Shown here one piece after another: positions 32,066 to 42,852 of a stretch of DNA of 64,000 bases. Every line of letters begins with the position of its first letter. The first letter of the stretch is position 1. The position numbers and the translations under genes are program-made. The notes beneath the pieces were generated by a model, which was not told where the DNA came from, searched no databases, and saw nothing but the letters and a program-made list of their open reading frames with translations. Origin of the DNA: Flabesymbios commensalis (lineage: Eukaryota; Annelida; Polychaeta; Terebellida; Flabelligeridae); contig OZ024915.1 of assembly GCA_964017125.1 (NCBI GenBank), forward strand, positions 21,649,437 through 21,713,436. Direction: 5' to 3'.

Positions 32066-33300
32066 TTAACTTGCTAAAAACCGGGCAGGAGTCTGGATTA
32101 TTTGTCCGACTCTAGTTTTTCGCACTGGTTTGTCGGTCGAAATTTTGTCGCGATTAGCGATATTCGAACGGTTGCTTTTGGTCGAGTCAATTACGGCGTC
32201 AGCAGCACCCGGGGTTTTACCCCGTAGATGTAAAGGTATGCTGGAATACGTTCGTAAACCACCGCCGTTCCCGTTAGCGCGGGATACGGCGGGGGCTCGC
32301 GAATGCGGCGCTATATAAGTATTGTCTCTGTTAGACAAGTTGACTTTAACATCTAGTTGCTTTGGGACTGTGGCCGATTTTTGACTGCTTCTGACTGCCA
32401 TCGACTTGTTCGTGTTAACACTCGTCCCGTTGGACGTCGGAGTGTCCGCACTACCAGGTCTAGGTGGACCCTGTGGATTCCTACTAGATGTCCTGGTAGC
32501 CTTCGATCTCTGTGGTTTGTTTGGCGTTTTACGCTGTATTGTCGTACCTGTCGTAGGCTCGCACTCGAGATGTGCGGGTTTAACGCGATCTAAAGAGACC
32601 GTCTCAACCTTGCCTTTAACTAGGATTTTCATTACTCTGCCACTCCTCGAGACGACCTTATATGGTCCGTCGTAAGGGGCGGTCAGAGGCGGCGCAATTG
32701 CGATTCGGCGCAAGAATACATAAGTACATGTAGCTATTTCCTTGAATTGGAAAATGTTGTGTTGTTGTGTGTCACGTGGCGGACATAGACGGAGACGCGA
32801 CATGGCCACGCGTAGCTTGTCTGAATAATTCTCCAAATCAGTGTTAGCGTCGACGGTGTACTGTTTCGTAAACTCTCCTGGGAGTCTAAGGGTTGTCCCG
32901 TATATCATCTCGGCAGCCGACCTGCCTAGTCTCTCTTTAACTGCGGAACGAACTCCTAAAAGTACAGCGGGTAACGTGATAGTCCACGGGCTCGGTGACT
33001 CGTGCGCCATAATGGTGGCTTTCAATTGACGTTCGACCATGCCATTCGACTGGGGGTGATAACTCGTGGTACGATTCCGTATAATCCTGAATTGATTACA
33101 TAAACTATCCCACAATTTGGACTCGAATTGAGCGCCCCTATCAGTGGTGATAGTGGCTTGAGTACCATAACGTGCTATCCACCCGCTGAAGAAAGCATCG
33201 GCGACCGTTTCGGCTCTAATATCTACAATAGGTATGGCTTCGGGCCAACGTGTAAAATGGTCGACACAAGTCAGTAGCCATCAGCATAGGGTAAAGGTCC
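32066..33300 (-). pseudogene. gypsy integrase core and C-terminal region (fossil)
   Basis: The integrase end shows TSYHPQSNGMVERQ, the conserved PQSNG-E part of the catalytic core. A basic, Pro/Ser/Thr-rich tail follows. It is part of the broken element. Confidence 0.8.
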
Positions 33301-33327
33301 GACTATATCTATGTGGACATGATCAAA

Positions 33328-34410
33328 TCACTCGGTAGGTTCAGTGAACTTTCCGAAAACTGGGGTGTTGTGACGTGAAACTTTAGCAATCTGGCAACCC
33401 TTACAGGTACGACACCATCTAGCAATGTCTATAGTCATGCCGTGCCATACAAATCGGGTATTAATCAAAGGTTTGGTAGCTCTATGCGATGGGTGGCCTG
33501 AACCGTGTAAGTTTGTAAAAAAATTTCGGCGAAATTTCGCGGTAAGGTACGGCCGGTTGTGTCCCGTGGACACATCACACCAGATTAATTGATTATCGAA
33601 CGATTTTAGTAGTTTGAAATTCATAGTGGATGTAGTTGAGTGTCTCAAACGCGTGAATTCCGCGTCTTTAGCTTGGTCGAGACCTAACTCTTTATAGTCT
33701 ATCGCTGGTCCATCATGTATCGCAGACACTGATGGTCGTGACAGCGCATCAGCGACGAAATTTGTCTCGCCTTTTACATATCTAATATCGGTGGTGAATT
33801 CAGCGATGAAAGCTAAATGACGTGTTTGTCGTAGGGACGCGCGTTCAGTCACGGATGACATTACGAATGTCAACGGTTTATGATCAGTATTAACGAAGAA
33901 ATTTCGTCCTTCTAAATTGTGTCTAAAATGTTTATTTGTGGCGTATACCGCCAAAAGCTCACGATCGAACGCGCTGTAAAGTGTCTCTGCTGGGTTCAGC
34001 TTCTTGCTGAAAAACGAAAGTGGCTGCCACATACCATTTAAAAATTGCTGCAACACGCCACCGACGGCGACATCACTAGCGTCGCATGTGATGTTAATCT
34101 GAGCCGTAGAATCTGGGTGCACCAGAAGCGTAGCGTTTGCCAATATTTGTTTTGACTCAGAAAATAATGACTCTGCATTTTTATTCCACTTCAAATCGAA
34201 ATTTGACTTCGGTGACAGTCTTGTATGTCCTTCGTTGGCAGCTGTCAGTAAATTATTGAGTGGTGTCAACTTCGCAGCGCAATGCGGTATGAAACGGTGG
34301 TAGTAATTCACCATTCCCAGATATCTACGCAGTGCTCGTTGTTTTTCGGGCTTAACGAAATTAACAATCGCGTCCACGGCGCTGGGTAACGCGAAATTCC
34401 TTCGGCACAA
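33328..34410 (-). pseudogene. gypsy RNase H and integrase zinc-binding region (fossil)
   Basis: RNase H blocks are ITCDASDVAVGGVLQQ, FDRELLAVY and NTDHKPL. An H2C2 zinc-binding segment (HGSGHPSHRATKPLI ending CRTCKGCQIAK) follows. The order and spacing are typical of Ty3/gypsy pol. Confidence 0.88.
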
Positions 34411-34434
34411 ACGTGATGACCTAGAAAACTTAAT

Positions 34435-35120
34435 TCAGTTGTACCGAACTGACACCAATTCAGGACCAATGATAATTCCGTATTCGGATAGTCGGGCAAA
34501 AAGAATTCGTAGATGTTTCTTATGCGTTTTATGATCTGGGCTGGTTACCAGTAGGTCATCCAAATAGACAAAAACAAAATCAAGTCCGCGTGTAACGTGG
34601 TCTATAAAGCGCTGAAACGTTTGACCGGGATTTCGTAGACCAAACGGTGTTCTAGTGAAATTAAATAAGCCAAAAGGTGTAGTAACGGCAGTCTTATGTA
34701 CATCGGACGGTTCCACCGGAATTAGTTAATAAGCTCTGACCAAGTCGATCTTCGACAAAATTTTCGATCCGGCTAAACGCTGCGTCAAATCTTGTATAAG
34801 AAGAATCGGATAACGGTCCGGTACAGTCTGTGCGTTTAAACTACGGTAGTCCCCGCATGGTCTCCAATCGCCGTTTTTCTTTGGCACCATGTGAAGCGCT
34901 GAGGACCACTCCCTGTCGCTGGGTTCAATGACCCCTAGTTTTATCATCTCATCAAACTCGCGTTTTGCGGTAACCAGCTTATCGGGTGCTAATCGCCGTG
35001 GTCGTGCAAACACTGGGTGTCTTTTAGTCACTATACCGTGTTTAACGGTCTCACCCTTTGTCGTAGGGCGGGTCAGTTCCGGGAACTGGCCGAGGAGTTT
35101 TGTGTACTCGTTCTGAACAG
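34435..35120 (-). pseudogene. gypsy reverse transcriptase region (fossil)
   Basis: The RT fingers show [18 protein letters not shown] and the palm shows the FVYLDDLLV active-site box near 34560. Family membership is clear; the region belongs to the broken element. Confidence 0.88.
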
Positions 35121-35169
35121 TGTCTACTCTGTTCCATGACAGTGGTTTAATCGATGACAGTGAAGCGGC

Positions 35170-35490
35170 AATAGCTAGACCTGTACGCATGTCCCGGAGA
35201 CATCGGCTTCTCAAGTCTACGAGCAAATTATAGTGGATTAAAAAATCAGCCCCGATTATGGGTTGCTGCACATCTGCCACTATGAACGTCCACGGATATT
35301 CGCGCTTTAAGCCGACATAGACGACGCGTTTACAGTTGCCGTAAGTATGTATAGTACTGTTATTAGCTGCCACCAGGGGGAGACTGTCAGCGTCCGAAAT
35401 CCCGTTAGCGCAAGATTGCGGCAAAACACTGACAGCTGCGCCCGTGTCAATCAAGTATTTGCATTTATGTCCTTTATCTGCGACATATAA
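35170..35490 (-). pseudogene. gypsy protease region (fossil)
   Basis: A retropepsin active-site motif, [12 protein letters not shown], is near 35440, followed by [11 protein letters not shown] further on. Confidence 0.85.
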
Positions 35491-35549
35491 TAATTTAGAG
35501 TGTGATAGCGCAATATTCGCTACTTCGCGCTGACCTAATGTGACATAGT

Positions 35550-36753
35550 ACGAACAGGGTTCACTGCACAAGCGCGCCTTTTCACCATAAGTTTGGTGGT
35601 AGTAGCAAACCTGTGCAGTGGCTGTGTTGGTCGGTTGCGCGACATTATTTTGCGGCGGCGGTACGTGCGGACGAATATTTTTCTGTGCATTAGTACAATT
35701 AATTGATTTGTTAACAAACTCAGTGGCCTGTGCATTCAGCGGCGGAATGAAAGGTCGAGCATTATTCTGTTCATTTCTATAATGACTAGGTTGGTTATTA
35801 ACAAAACCTGAGGCCTGAACATTAGGAGCAAATGTAGGCGCAGGAGCATAGTTATTATTTACTCGTCCACGTCCTTTATTTCTTTTCCTCTCTGATGTAG
35901 TCACGGTTTCTAGTTTTTTAATTCGCCTGGACAAATCCTCCAACAAACCAACTAGCTTGGTGGTTTCTTCTACCTTTATTTCCGCAACCCCCGGCTTACT
36001 CTCTTCGACGTCCTATTCAGCTGCCAGTGCCTGGTCGGCCAAAACGGCTAAACTTTCGAGGGTGGCACTGGCGGGTTGAGTCGCCAAATGAGCTCTGATT
36101 GAAGCGGGCATCTGCCGGATGAACGCTTGACGAATTACTGCTTTCCCCACCACGGCTTTTGTGCCGAAACCTGCAGTCTTTTGTAGACGCCGCAGGAAAC
36201 GCGAGGGAATGTCAGTACCAATTCTTTCACCGGAGATCACTTTGTTAACCCTTTCGGGTGTGGTCAAACCTCGTCTCTCTATCAGGATCGCTTTCAGGCT
36301 TTCGTATTTATGAGACCTGAAAGGCTAAAGTAGCACGTCCCTCACATCTGATGCGACCTCGCCCGAAAGTGCAGCGCAGGTTAAGCTGTACCTCTCATCA
36401 TCATCGTTGATCTGGTGAAGAGCAAACTGAGTCTCTATTTGGTTGAACCAGAGTTCAACATCCGAAGCGTAGAACGTGGCGATTTTGAACTTTGGTAAGT
36501 TCGTTGCACGTCTCTGGGACTGCCTACCAAGCGGTGAAGTACTCCTTGAGGAATCGCTCCTAGAGTGAGAACTCATTCGTTTAGCTCGGGCAATTCGAGC
36601 GAAATCAGCTTTGTGGCGTTGATATTCTTCGTCTGCCTCTCGGAATCGAACCTCATTGTACTCACTGTCTTGATGATAATCATCTTTAGGTCGAGCACCC
36701 GCACCTTCTAGGGGCGTTGACATGAAGCCTTCACTGTCGTATTGCTTCGACAT
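35550..36753 (-). pseudogene. gypsy gag region with CHCC knuckle (fossil)
   Basis: The matrix/capsid-like part includes LPKFKIATFYASDVELWFNQ, seen in related gag proteins. The knuckle at about 35554-35607 has the spacing C-x2-H-x9-C-x3-C rather than the usual CCHC, as described for CsRn1-type elements. Confidence 0.82.
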
Positions 36754-36759
36754 TATGAA

Positions 36760-38955
36760 ATATTGTTTTGAAATTAGCTAACTAGTGAAGCATTTGAGAT
36801 AGCTGGCCTATTGGCTCTGTGTCTATCTCAAATGTGTGTAAAATGGTATGTCATATTAACACATATCAACTATTTTGACGTGTCGTGCGCGGATAGGTTG
36901 TACGTTGCTGTCGGGGTTGTACGTTGCCATCTAAATCAGATGAAAAATGTCTGTAATATTCTGAATCTTAGAAATGTAGACTGTAGAAAATGTTCATGCT
37001 ATGTCGCATGTTGCGAGAAACAGGGGTTGCAGATATAGTTGAAAATGCGTCGCTGAGGTTGCGCCTAAGTGCTGTGCACTAGTTCACAAAGGTATATATT
37101 TATTTTAGTGAAAACTGAAGGTCTATATTTGACATTAAACGTTTTCACTTATTCACACACATGCATAATGGTATAGTGAAAACCGTAGGTCGAAATTGTA
37201 CATAAAAAAATGCCAGATACAAGTATGACATGCTATGCTAAGCTAAGATAATAGTATAATGTAAATCGACCTGGGTGAAAAAAAAATAATTTTCCACACA
37301 AGTCGAAAAACAAATGCAAATATTGGCAATGTTCAGCGATAGCGCAACTGCCAAATCGAGTATTTCTGTATTTATAAAAAATTTAAACTTCAGAAATAAA
37401 CTATCGTGAGAAAATTTCGTTCTCAAACTGAAAGACTAAATGTGACTGCGAATAAAAACAGTTACATTTATTATTTTGGAAAAATATTTAAAACATGACT
37501 GACAGTAGTCTATGCTGATTGATGATATAGTATATCATTTCTCTGAAAAATGATTTCTGTGATGAACATTCCACGTTTTTTTTTTTTATAATGGCAAGTT
37601 CATCACCGAGTCATTCTTACAAACGTCCGAATCAATCGCTCGCTTCGATTCATTGATTGACGTATAAATCGGCTGTCGTCGTAGCGGTTGTGTTTATTTC
37701 GTCTGTGGTGGGTGTGTGTATGGTGTATTATCGGTACTGCTAACATGTGCGGCAGACAGCATGTGGCTGCTTGTCTGTGTCAGCATGCGTGGAACGGTGT
37801 GTATATAGAAAAATGAGCAGCGACCCCGTCTCGCCTCACATTAGCATATTCATTACCTACTGTGTGCCCAAATAAGGCACTAAATAGGCTAGAGCAATTA
37901 CAAACACCGGAGGGCGTTTTAAAGTGAAAAAAAATCTCACACAATTAGCGTTATAATTTCGTTTTCGAAACAACTTATTTATATTTCCTCTCTTTCAATC
38001 GTTTTGAAAAAGAAAATTTATAAATAATCTAAATTTTTTTATTAAAACTAGTCCGTGTATAGTTTTGAACACGTAAGAAATCAGCTCCACCAAATCAAAA
38101 TGGCGGCCTAATTTATGCTAATGTGATGTGGCGACACAGGTTCACTATCCAAATGCATGCCGGTTATGGCGAGACACGTGTTTGCCCACGGCGGGCGATC
38201 AGCTAATCAAGGGGAACCAGCGTCCAAAATGGCGCTCACCTACCAAATACATTTACAATATTCAGCATTCTCTGAAATAACATATTATAATAGTAATAAA
38301 ATATTGACCTACGGTCCTGGGAATATTTTTAACAGACCAAATAGGACCGTTTATTGACATTCATTTAGGGAAACAATTTTATTTTGGCCCTAAACCTAAA
38401 AAAGGTTACCCGAGTCGAAGCGATATTTATAATTTTTTGTCGATTTTACTGAAAAATCGAAAAAATGACGAGGATTCGTCTATGGACTTTAAAATGGAGT
38501 CACCCAATTATGGTAATCAACGATAAAAAATGAGTTTCCGAAAATACCCACTTCCTATTCGCCTACAGTGGCATTAATAGGATGAAAGCATTTAACAAAC
38601 TCTTACATTGAAAAAATGATAGACTAAGTCTATGAGAACAATTTTCAGGATTCTTCTAGAGAAACCGACATGGTCGCCATCTTGAAAAAGCACCAAACAC
38701 GTGGAATTTCGTCCAAAAATTAGAAAATTACGCCGTTTTCGACGTAAAAAAACGTGCTTCTCCTCTGATAACTCTTTCTGACTAATTTAAACTGGCATAT
38801 TAAGAATGACCTACAGTTTTCACGTACCTGATGAAAAAAATGCTATTGATTTTTTTCAAAAAATCCCTTAAAATTTAATCAAAACTATCCTTGAAAACAG
38901 CAGTTTTCAATTGGCGTCTTGGTGAAAAGACTGTTGCGTTGACTATCAGTCGTCA
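36760..38955. other. Long leader of the gypsy element
   Basis: 2.2 kb between the primer site and gag with no recognised coding region. An inverted word pair (CACATTAGCATA near 37838 and its complement near 38115) brackets about 290 bp and may mark a small nested element. Confidence 0.45.
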
Positions 38956-38965
38956 GGGGTCACCA
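38956..38965 (-). promoter_or_regulatory. Primer-binding site, tRNA-Trp-like
   Basis: On the element strand TGGTGACCCC lies three bases inside the 5' LTR. It matches the 3' end of animal tRNA-Trp (which ends GGGGTCACCA) over 10 bases. CsRn1-type elements are reported to use tRNA-Trp. Confidence 0.7.
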
Positions 38966-38968
38966 GTA

Positions 38969-39410
38969 TGGGGAGATGGAGAGCTCCTCGCGCCGAAGAT
39001 ACCTGTGAGTGACCGTTGGGGTCTCTAGTATGGGCTCGCAATGGCGGACGAGGGAAACTGCCCAATCTTCACCATTTCAACACAAACTTCCTTCCCCGTC
39101 GAATCGACGGTTCCAAATAAATCATAAAACTCTTTCTCCACTTGTCATGTTTATTCGTTAGACATCTGGTAACAACAACGCACAACCCCGCGCACGGCAA
39201 GTCCTACTTGACTCAGAGAGAGCGACCTACGGCACGTCCGTAGTCGCCGAGTGTAACGTCTGAAGTGCGGGAAAAGTACCAAGACCGCATGGGCTGCAAC
39301 TGTGTGCGCCTGGCACGAAGGTACGGGAACGAGGCAGTCGTCGACAGCTTCTCGCGTCCAGGAAGCAGGGGATAACTGCCACAGTAACTTAACGAAGTAA
39401 GGATCCTACA
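38969..39410 (-). repeat. 5' LTR of the gypsy element
   Basis: Same length and termini as 31344-31785, about 96% identical. This is the upstream LTR because gag lies below it on the minus strand. Confidence 0.9.
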
Positions 39411-39411
39411 A

Positions 39412-39575
39412 ACATGCCAGAGAAGGATATTGCTAGATTGCAACGCGTTCAGAGCTTACTAGAGCGGTAACCAAGGCCCCACGTTTTAGTCGTTCCGTTC
39501 CTATTCTAAAACCATTACATTGGCTTCCTAGTTGTCAAATGTCGCATTCATTTTGAAATATGCACTACAACTTTC
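39412..39575 (+). mobile_element. LINE remnant, right part
   Basis: MPEKDIARLQRVQSLLER continues the CR1/L2-like RT from 31338; then PLHWLPS and a hydrophobic block, in shifted frames, as in RT C-termini of that class. It is separated from its left part by the LTR element. Confidence 0.75.
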
Positions 39576-40683
39576 CGAACCATAAAAGTCAACCGACCTC
39601 CATATTAGTCTGGTGCGGTATGTCATTTTGGCCATTTCGGTTGCCTAAGTGGATCTTATTGTTTTTTTATGGCTTCCTTATAGGGATCAAATAAGCCCAA
39701 AATATTGGGGTTCAATTATTTGTCCCGCCCCTCAACCTTGTTTTATGACACATTCAAAATGGCCGCCATCGAAATGAATATTTGGCCACAACTTTTTATG
39801 GGCTCTATAGCTTAGCTAGAGTCACGATTTTGATCTCTATGCATATGTTTTCGGGTATGAGGAGTTTAATAGTGCTCATAAAAATGTGTATGTCTTGTAG
39901 ATATTTCGACATTGAAGATAAAACACATTTATCATCCGTTTTTGGTCATTTTTTTGGTTGCGAATATGAAAAAACTCAAATTTTCAAAGAATTATTTTGG
40001 TAGTGTTATTTAGTTTGTATTATTATCAACAGTACATTGCTGATGGTTTCTGAATGGTGGAAGTTTCGTTGATGAACCTTAAATATTCCACTAAACAACT
40101 TCAATAACGATGAACATTTTGCAACAGTCTGAGGAAAGTTCATAAAACTAATGTATCCTTGCAAAAAAAGGGCACCCTTTTTTAAAAGTAGATTGGAGGG
40201 GTGGAGGTCCAATTCGAAATATAAAAAAATAATAAAAATTGTGAGCAAATTGTGCGTCTCAGCAATGTTTCATGTGCTGTCAAACAAATGATCAGAATCG
40301 ATCATCATGATCATGGCGCGTGATTGTCGTCTATCTCATTCGCAAGATTATTAGATTTCAGCTTTGTTTCTTTAAAATTATTCAATGAAGCATAAACAAA
40401 TGGGGGCTTTCAATTCATCACAGCCCATTGAGAGATATCCCCGTGTAAATTCCAGTCATAATTGGACATGATCTCCGAGATGCAAGGCCTACTCCCGAGA
40501 TCAACAATTTCATGATACATTTTTTTTTAAATACTGACAGTTAAATCCCCGCGTCAAGGCAGTATTCAAATAAGATGTAAAGCGATTATTATCAATTAAT
40601 ATATAAATCCGTAATCTAACAATGACGCCCGACCACGCAATGATTACAGACTGTATCGCGTACACCTTTGTTTTTGCGGAAAT
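39576..40683. other. Unassigned stretch
   Basis: It has one CAAAATGGCCGCCAT word near 39755 and otherwise AT-rich sequence with no recognisable gene or repeat ends. Confidence 0.4.
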
Positions 40684-40696
40684 AATTGGAGAGGGA

Positions 40697-41007
40697 AATG
40701 AAATGAATCGGGCTTTAGGCCACCTTTGTGCACATATAGGCTAAACTGGGCCAGGAGAACCTCCTGAGGATGGTGAGATGATTGAGATGACACTGTCCTC
40801 CAGACACAGGATTCGAAATTCGAGCCCTGGCGGTCTGAGGCCGAGCACGCTACCTCTCGGTCACGGAGGCTCCCCACAATAATAACTTTCACACGTGGAT
40901 GGGGAAGAAACAATTTTGTTTCTTTCAAACCGCCGAGACCGGGAACCGAACCCCGGACTCTGGCGTGAAAGGCAGCGGTGCTAACCACTACCCTAGGGCC
41001 CCCGCCC
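40697..41007 (-). mobile_element. Dimeric tRNA-derived SINE with target duplication
   Basis: Flanked by a perfect 13-bp direct repeat AATTGGAGAGGGA (40684-40696 and 41008-41020). Read on the minus strand, head 1 has TAGTGGTTAGCACCGCTG and a B box GGGTTCGGTTCCC. Head 2 has TGACCGAGAGGTAGCG (A box) and a B box TTTCGAATCC. A tail with GGCCCAGTTTAGCCTATATG ends near ATTCATTTCATT. Two tRNA-like heads in tandem make it a dimeric SINE. Confidence 0.87.
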
Positions 41008-41370
41008 AATTGGAGAGGGACGGGGTCATTGGCACAGCTGACATCTGAGCAGATCACAGCAATCATTCAATGGCCTGCTTCATCAAAAGGCAATAAGGTT
41101 TAGGTTCAAATTTAGTGATTTTGATTTATATATCAACATATTAACAATTGTAAAATTCCAAAATGGCCGAATGTAGTTCACAATGACACATGCCACAATA
41201 GAGTCCAGGCATACCTGGTTTGATTGTCATACACCCCACTGTTGCATTTGTAGATGAGTATACAATGCTGAACATTTTAACTATATATATCTGGCTCCTC
41301 GACAGTCTGATTTGCATCCATATTTGGTGAGCACAATAACAGCTCTTTGGTGCAGGTGAGCCAAGACATC

Positions 41371-41815
41371 TGACAGGAATGAACATGCTGTCTTTCACTT
41401 CCCACACATGTTGGTTTAATGGTGGGACGTTTGGCCATCTGATAAAGTAGGTCTTGTCTCTCATTGACATGTAGTTGGACCTCATATGGTGTTGCAGCAG
41501 GGCAACTCAGGTAGGTGGTAGGCCAGAGGATGAGCAGGCCCACGCTTGATATACAAATGCTCACATGCATCCAAGGCTTTCAATGTACAAATTTAGGGAG
41601 CGGGAGGTGCCGCATCACTAAAAGTGTCCGATTGCCACGTCATTCATGCATGTGTCCCGGGTTTGAACCCCGCTGATGTTGCGGGGGTCTTTCATTGAAA
41701 TAATCTTGTCTATCCCCTCTCAATGTGACCAAACGATCACATAAATGGCGGCGTCATCGAGTTCAGGTCGAAACCAGTTTGTTGACATTAATTTTCAAAA
41801 GGCTACGACCTGCCA
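41371..41815 (+). mobile_element. tRNA-like SINE-type repeat, copy 1 of a pair
   Basis: Begins GACAGGAATGAACATGCT and contains TTTGGCCATCTGATAAAGTA. A tRNA-like stretch near 41605-41665 has the B-box-like GGGTTTGAACCCC. Ends near GAGTTCAGGTCGAAACCAG. It recurs 655 bp downstream. Confidence 0.65.
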
Positions 41816-42025
41816 TGCATATGTTTCTTCATAACGTAAAGAATATAATGTTGAAAAGAGAAGTACAGTAGATAACAAGCTCTTTTTAAATAATAATGTG
41901 TGGATATAATCTTTTTATGCGTGAAGCCAATAGCAGAGGCCATGGCAGTTAAGATATCTATTACACAAGAGATGCTTCAGCATGGCAGAACAGTCATACA
42001 CAAGCCATCTCCAACCGAATTTAAG

Positions 42026-42475
42026 ACAGGAATGAACATGCTATCTTTCACTTCGCACAAATTTTGTTCAACTGGTGGGAGGTTTGGCCATCTGATAAAG
42101 TAACATTATATAGGTCTTGTCTCCCATTGCCATGTAGTTGGCCCTCATAAGGTGTAGCAGCAGGGCAGCTCAGATAGGTGGTAACATCTCCCCTTCTAGA
42201 TTTTTAGAAGGTTCGTACATGCTTCCAAGGCTTTCGATGTACAAATTAAGAGAGAGGGGGAAGCGCCGCATCAATAACATTATCCGACTGCTACGTCATT
42301 CATGTAAGTATCCCCGGGTATGAACCGCGCTGATCTCCCAGGGGTCTTTTGGAGAAATATCCTTGTTTATCCCCTCTCGGTGTGACTAGGTGATCACACT
42401 GATGGCGGTGATTACACTAATCGTCGAGTTCAGGTTAAAGCTAGTATGTTAACGGTAATTTTGCGTCAGGCTACT
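42026..42475 (+). mobile_element. tRNA-like SINE-type repeat, copy 2 of a pair
   Basis: Collinear with 41371-41815 at about 80% identity, with small indels. Its B-box-like region (GGGTATGAACCGCG) is more degraded. The direct order suggests an old tandem duplication of the whole segment. Confidence 0.65.
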
Positions 42476-42610
42476 CGCAAGCTTGTAATCTGGAGGTACC
42501 AGGTTCGAATCCCGGTTGAACCGGATATTTGTCATCGTGGTTGTGAATATACAGTGCTCCAAACTGTTCAAAGGCCTGGAGTGTACAGTGCTGCCAATAG
42601 TAGGCCTACT
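42476..42610 (+). mobile_element. tRNA-like head with a shared SINE tail
   Basis: A perfect B box GGTTCGAATCCC lies at about 42502-42513 in a tRNA-like context. The tail ACAGTGCTCCAAACTGTTCA with AAAGGCCTG matches 16955-17010. It is probably a small SINE; an independent tRNA gene is unlikely because no cloverleaf closes. Confidence 0.55.
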
Positions 42611-42729
42611 GTGCACTATAAAAAACCCTTGAAGTCATTCGAAATAAGAGTAGGGCATAGTCCCGTCTTCGGGCTTCTTTCTGTCGCGATATTTCCATGA
42701 TTGTGCAGAAAGCGACGTAAAGCAATATT

Positions 42730-42852
<123 letters not shown>

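Larger units (their letters stand above)
31344..39410 (-). mobile_element. Ty3/gypsy LTR retrotransposon, CsRn1-like clade (broken)
   Basis: An 8.07-kb fossil in reverse orientation with gag, protease, RT, RNase H and integrase in the Ty3/gypsy order. CsRn1 placement rests on a CHCC gag knuckle (C-x2-H-x9-C-x3-C) and a primer-binding site like tRNA-Trp. The LTRs differ at about 16 of 442 positions by eye (about 96% identity), so insertion was fairly recent. Flanks share ACAT, a probable short target duplication, and both flanks are LINE sequence. It is broken, with roughly half a dozen interruptions of its frames. No envelope gene is seen. The 2.2-kb leader before gag is long for the group. 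Confidence 0.9.

Noticed and set aside
40697-41007. Two functional tRNA genes
   Set aside because: Both heads sit inside one unit flanked by a 13-bp duplication and repeated elsewhere, which marks a SINE.
42500-42520. Independent tRNA gene at a perfect B box
   Set aside because: No acceptor or anticodon stem can be closed, and a SINE-like tail follows.
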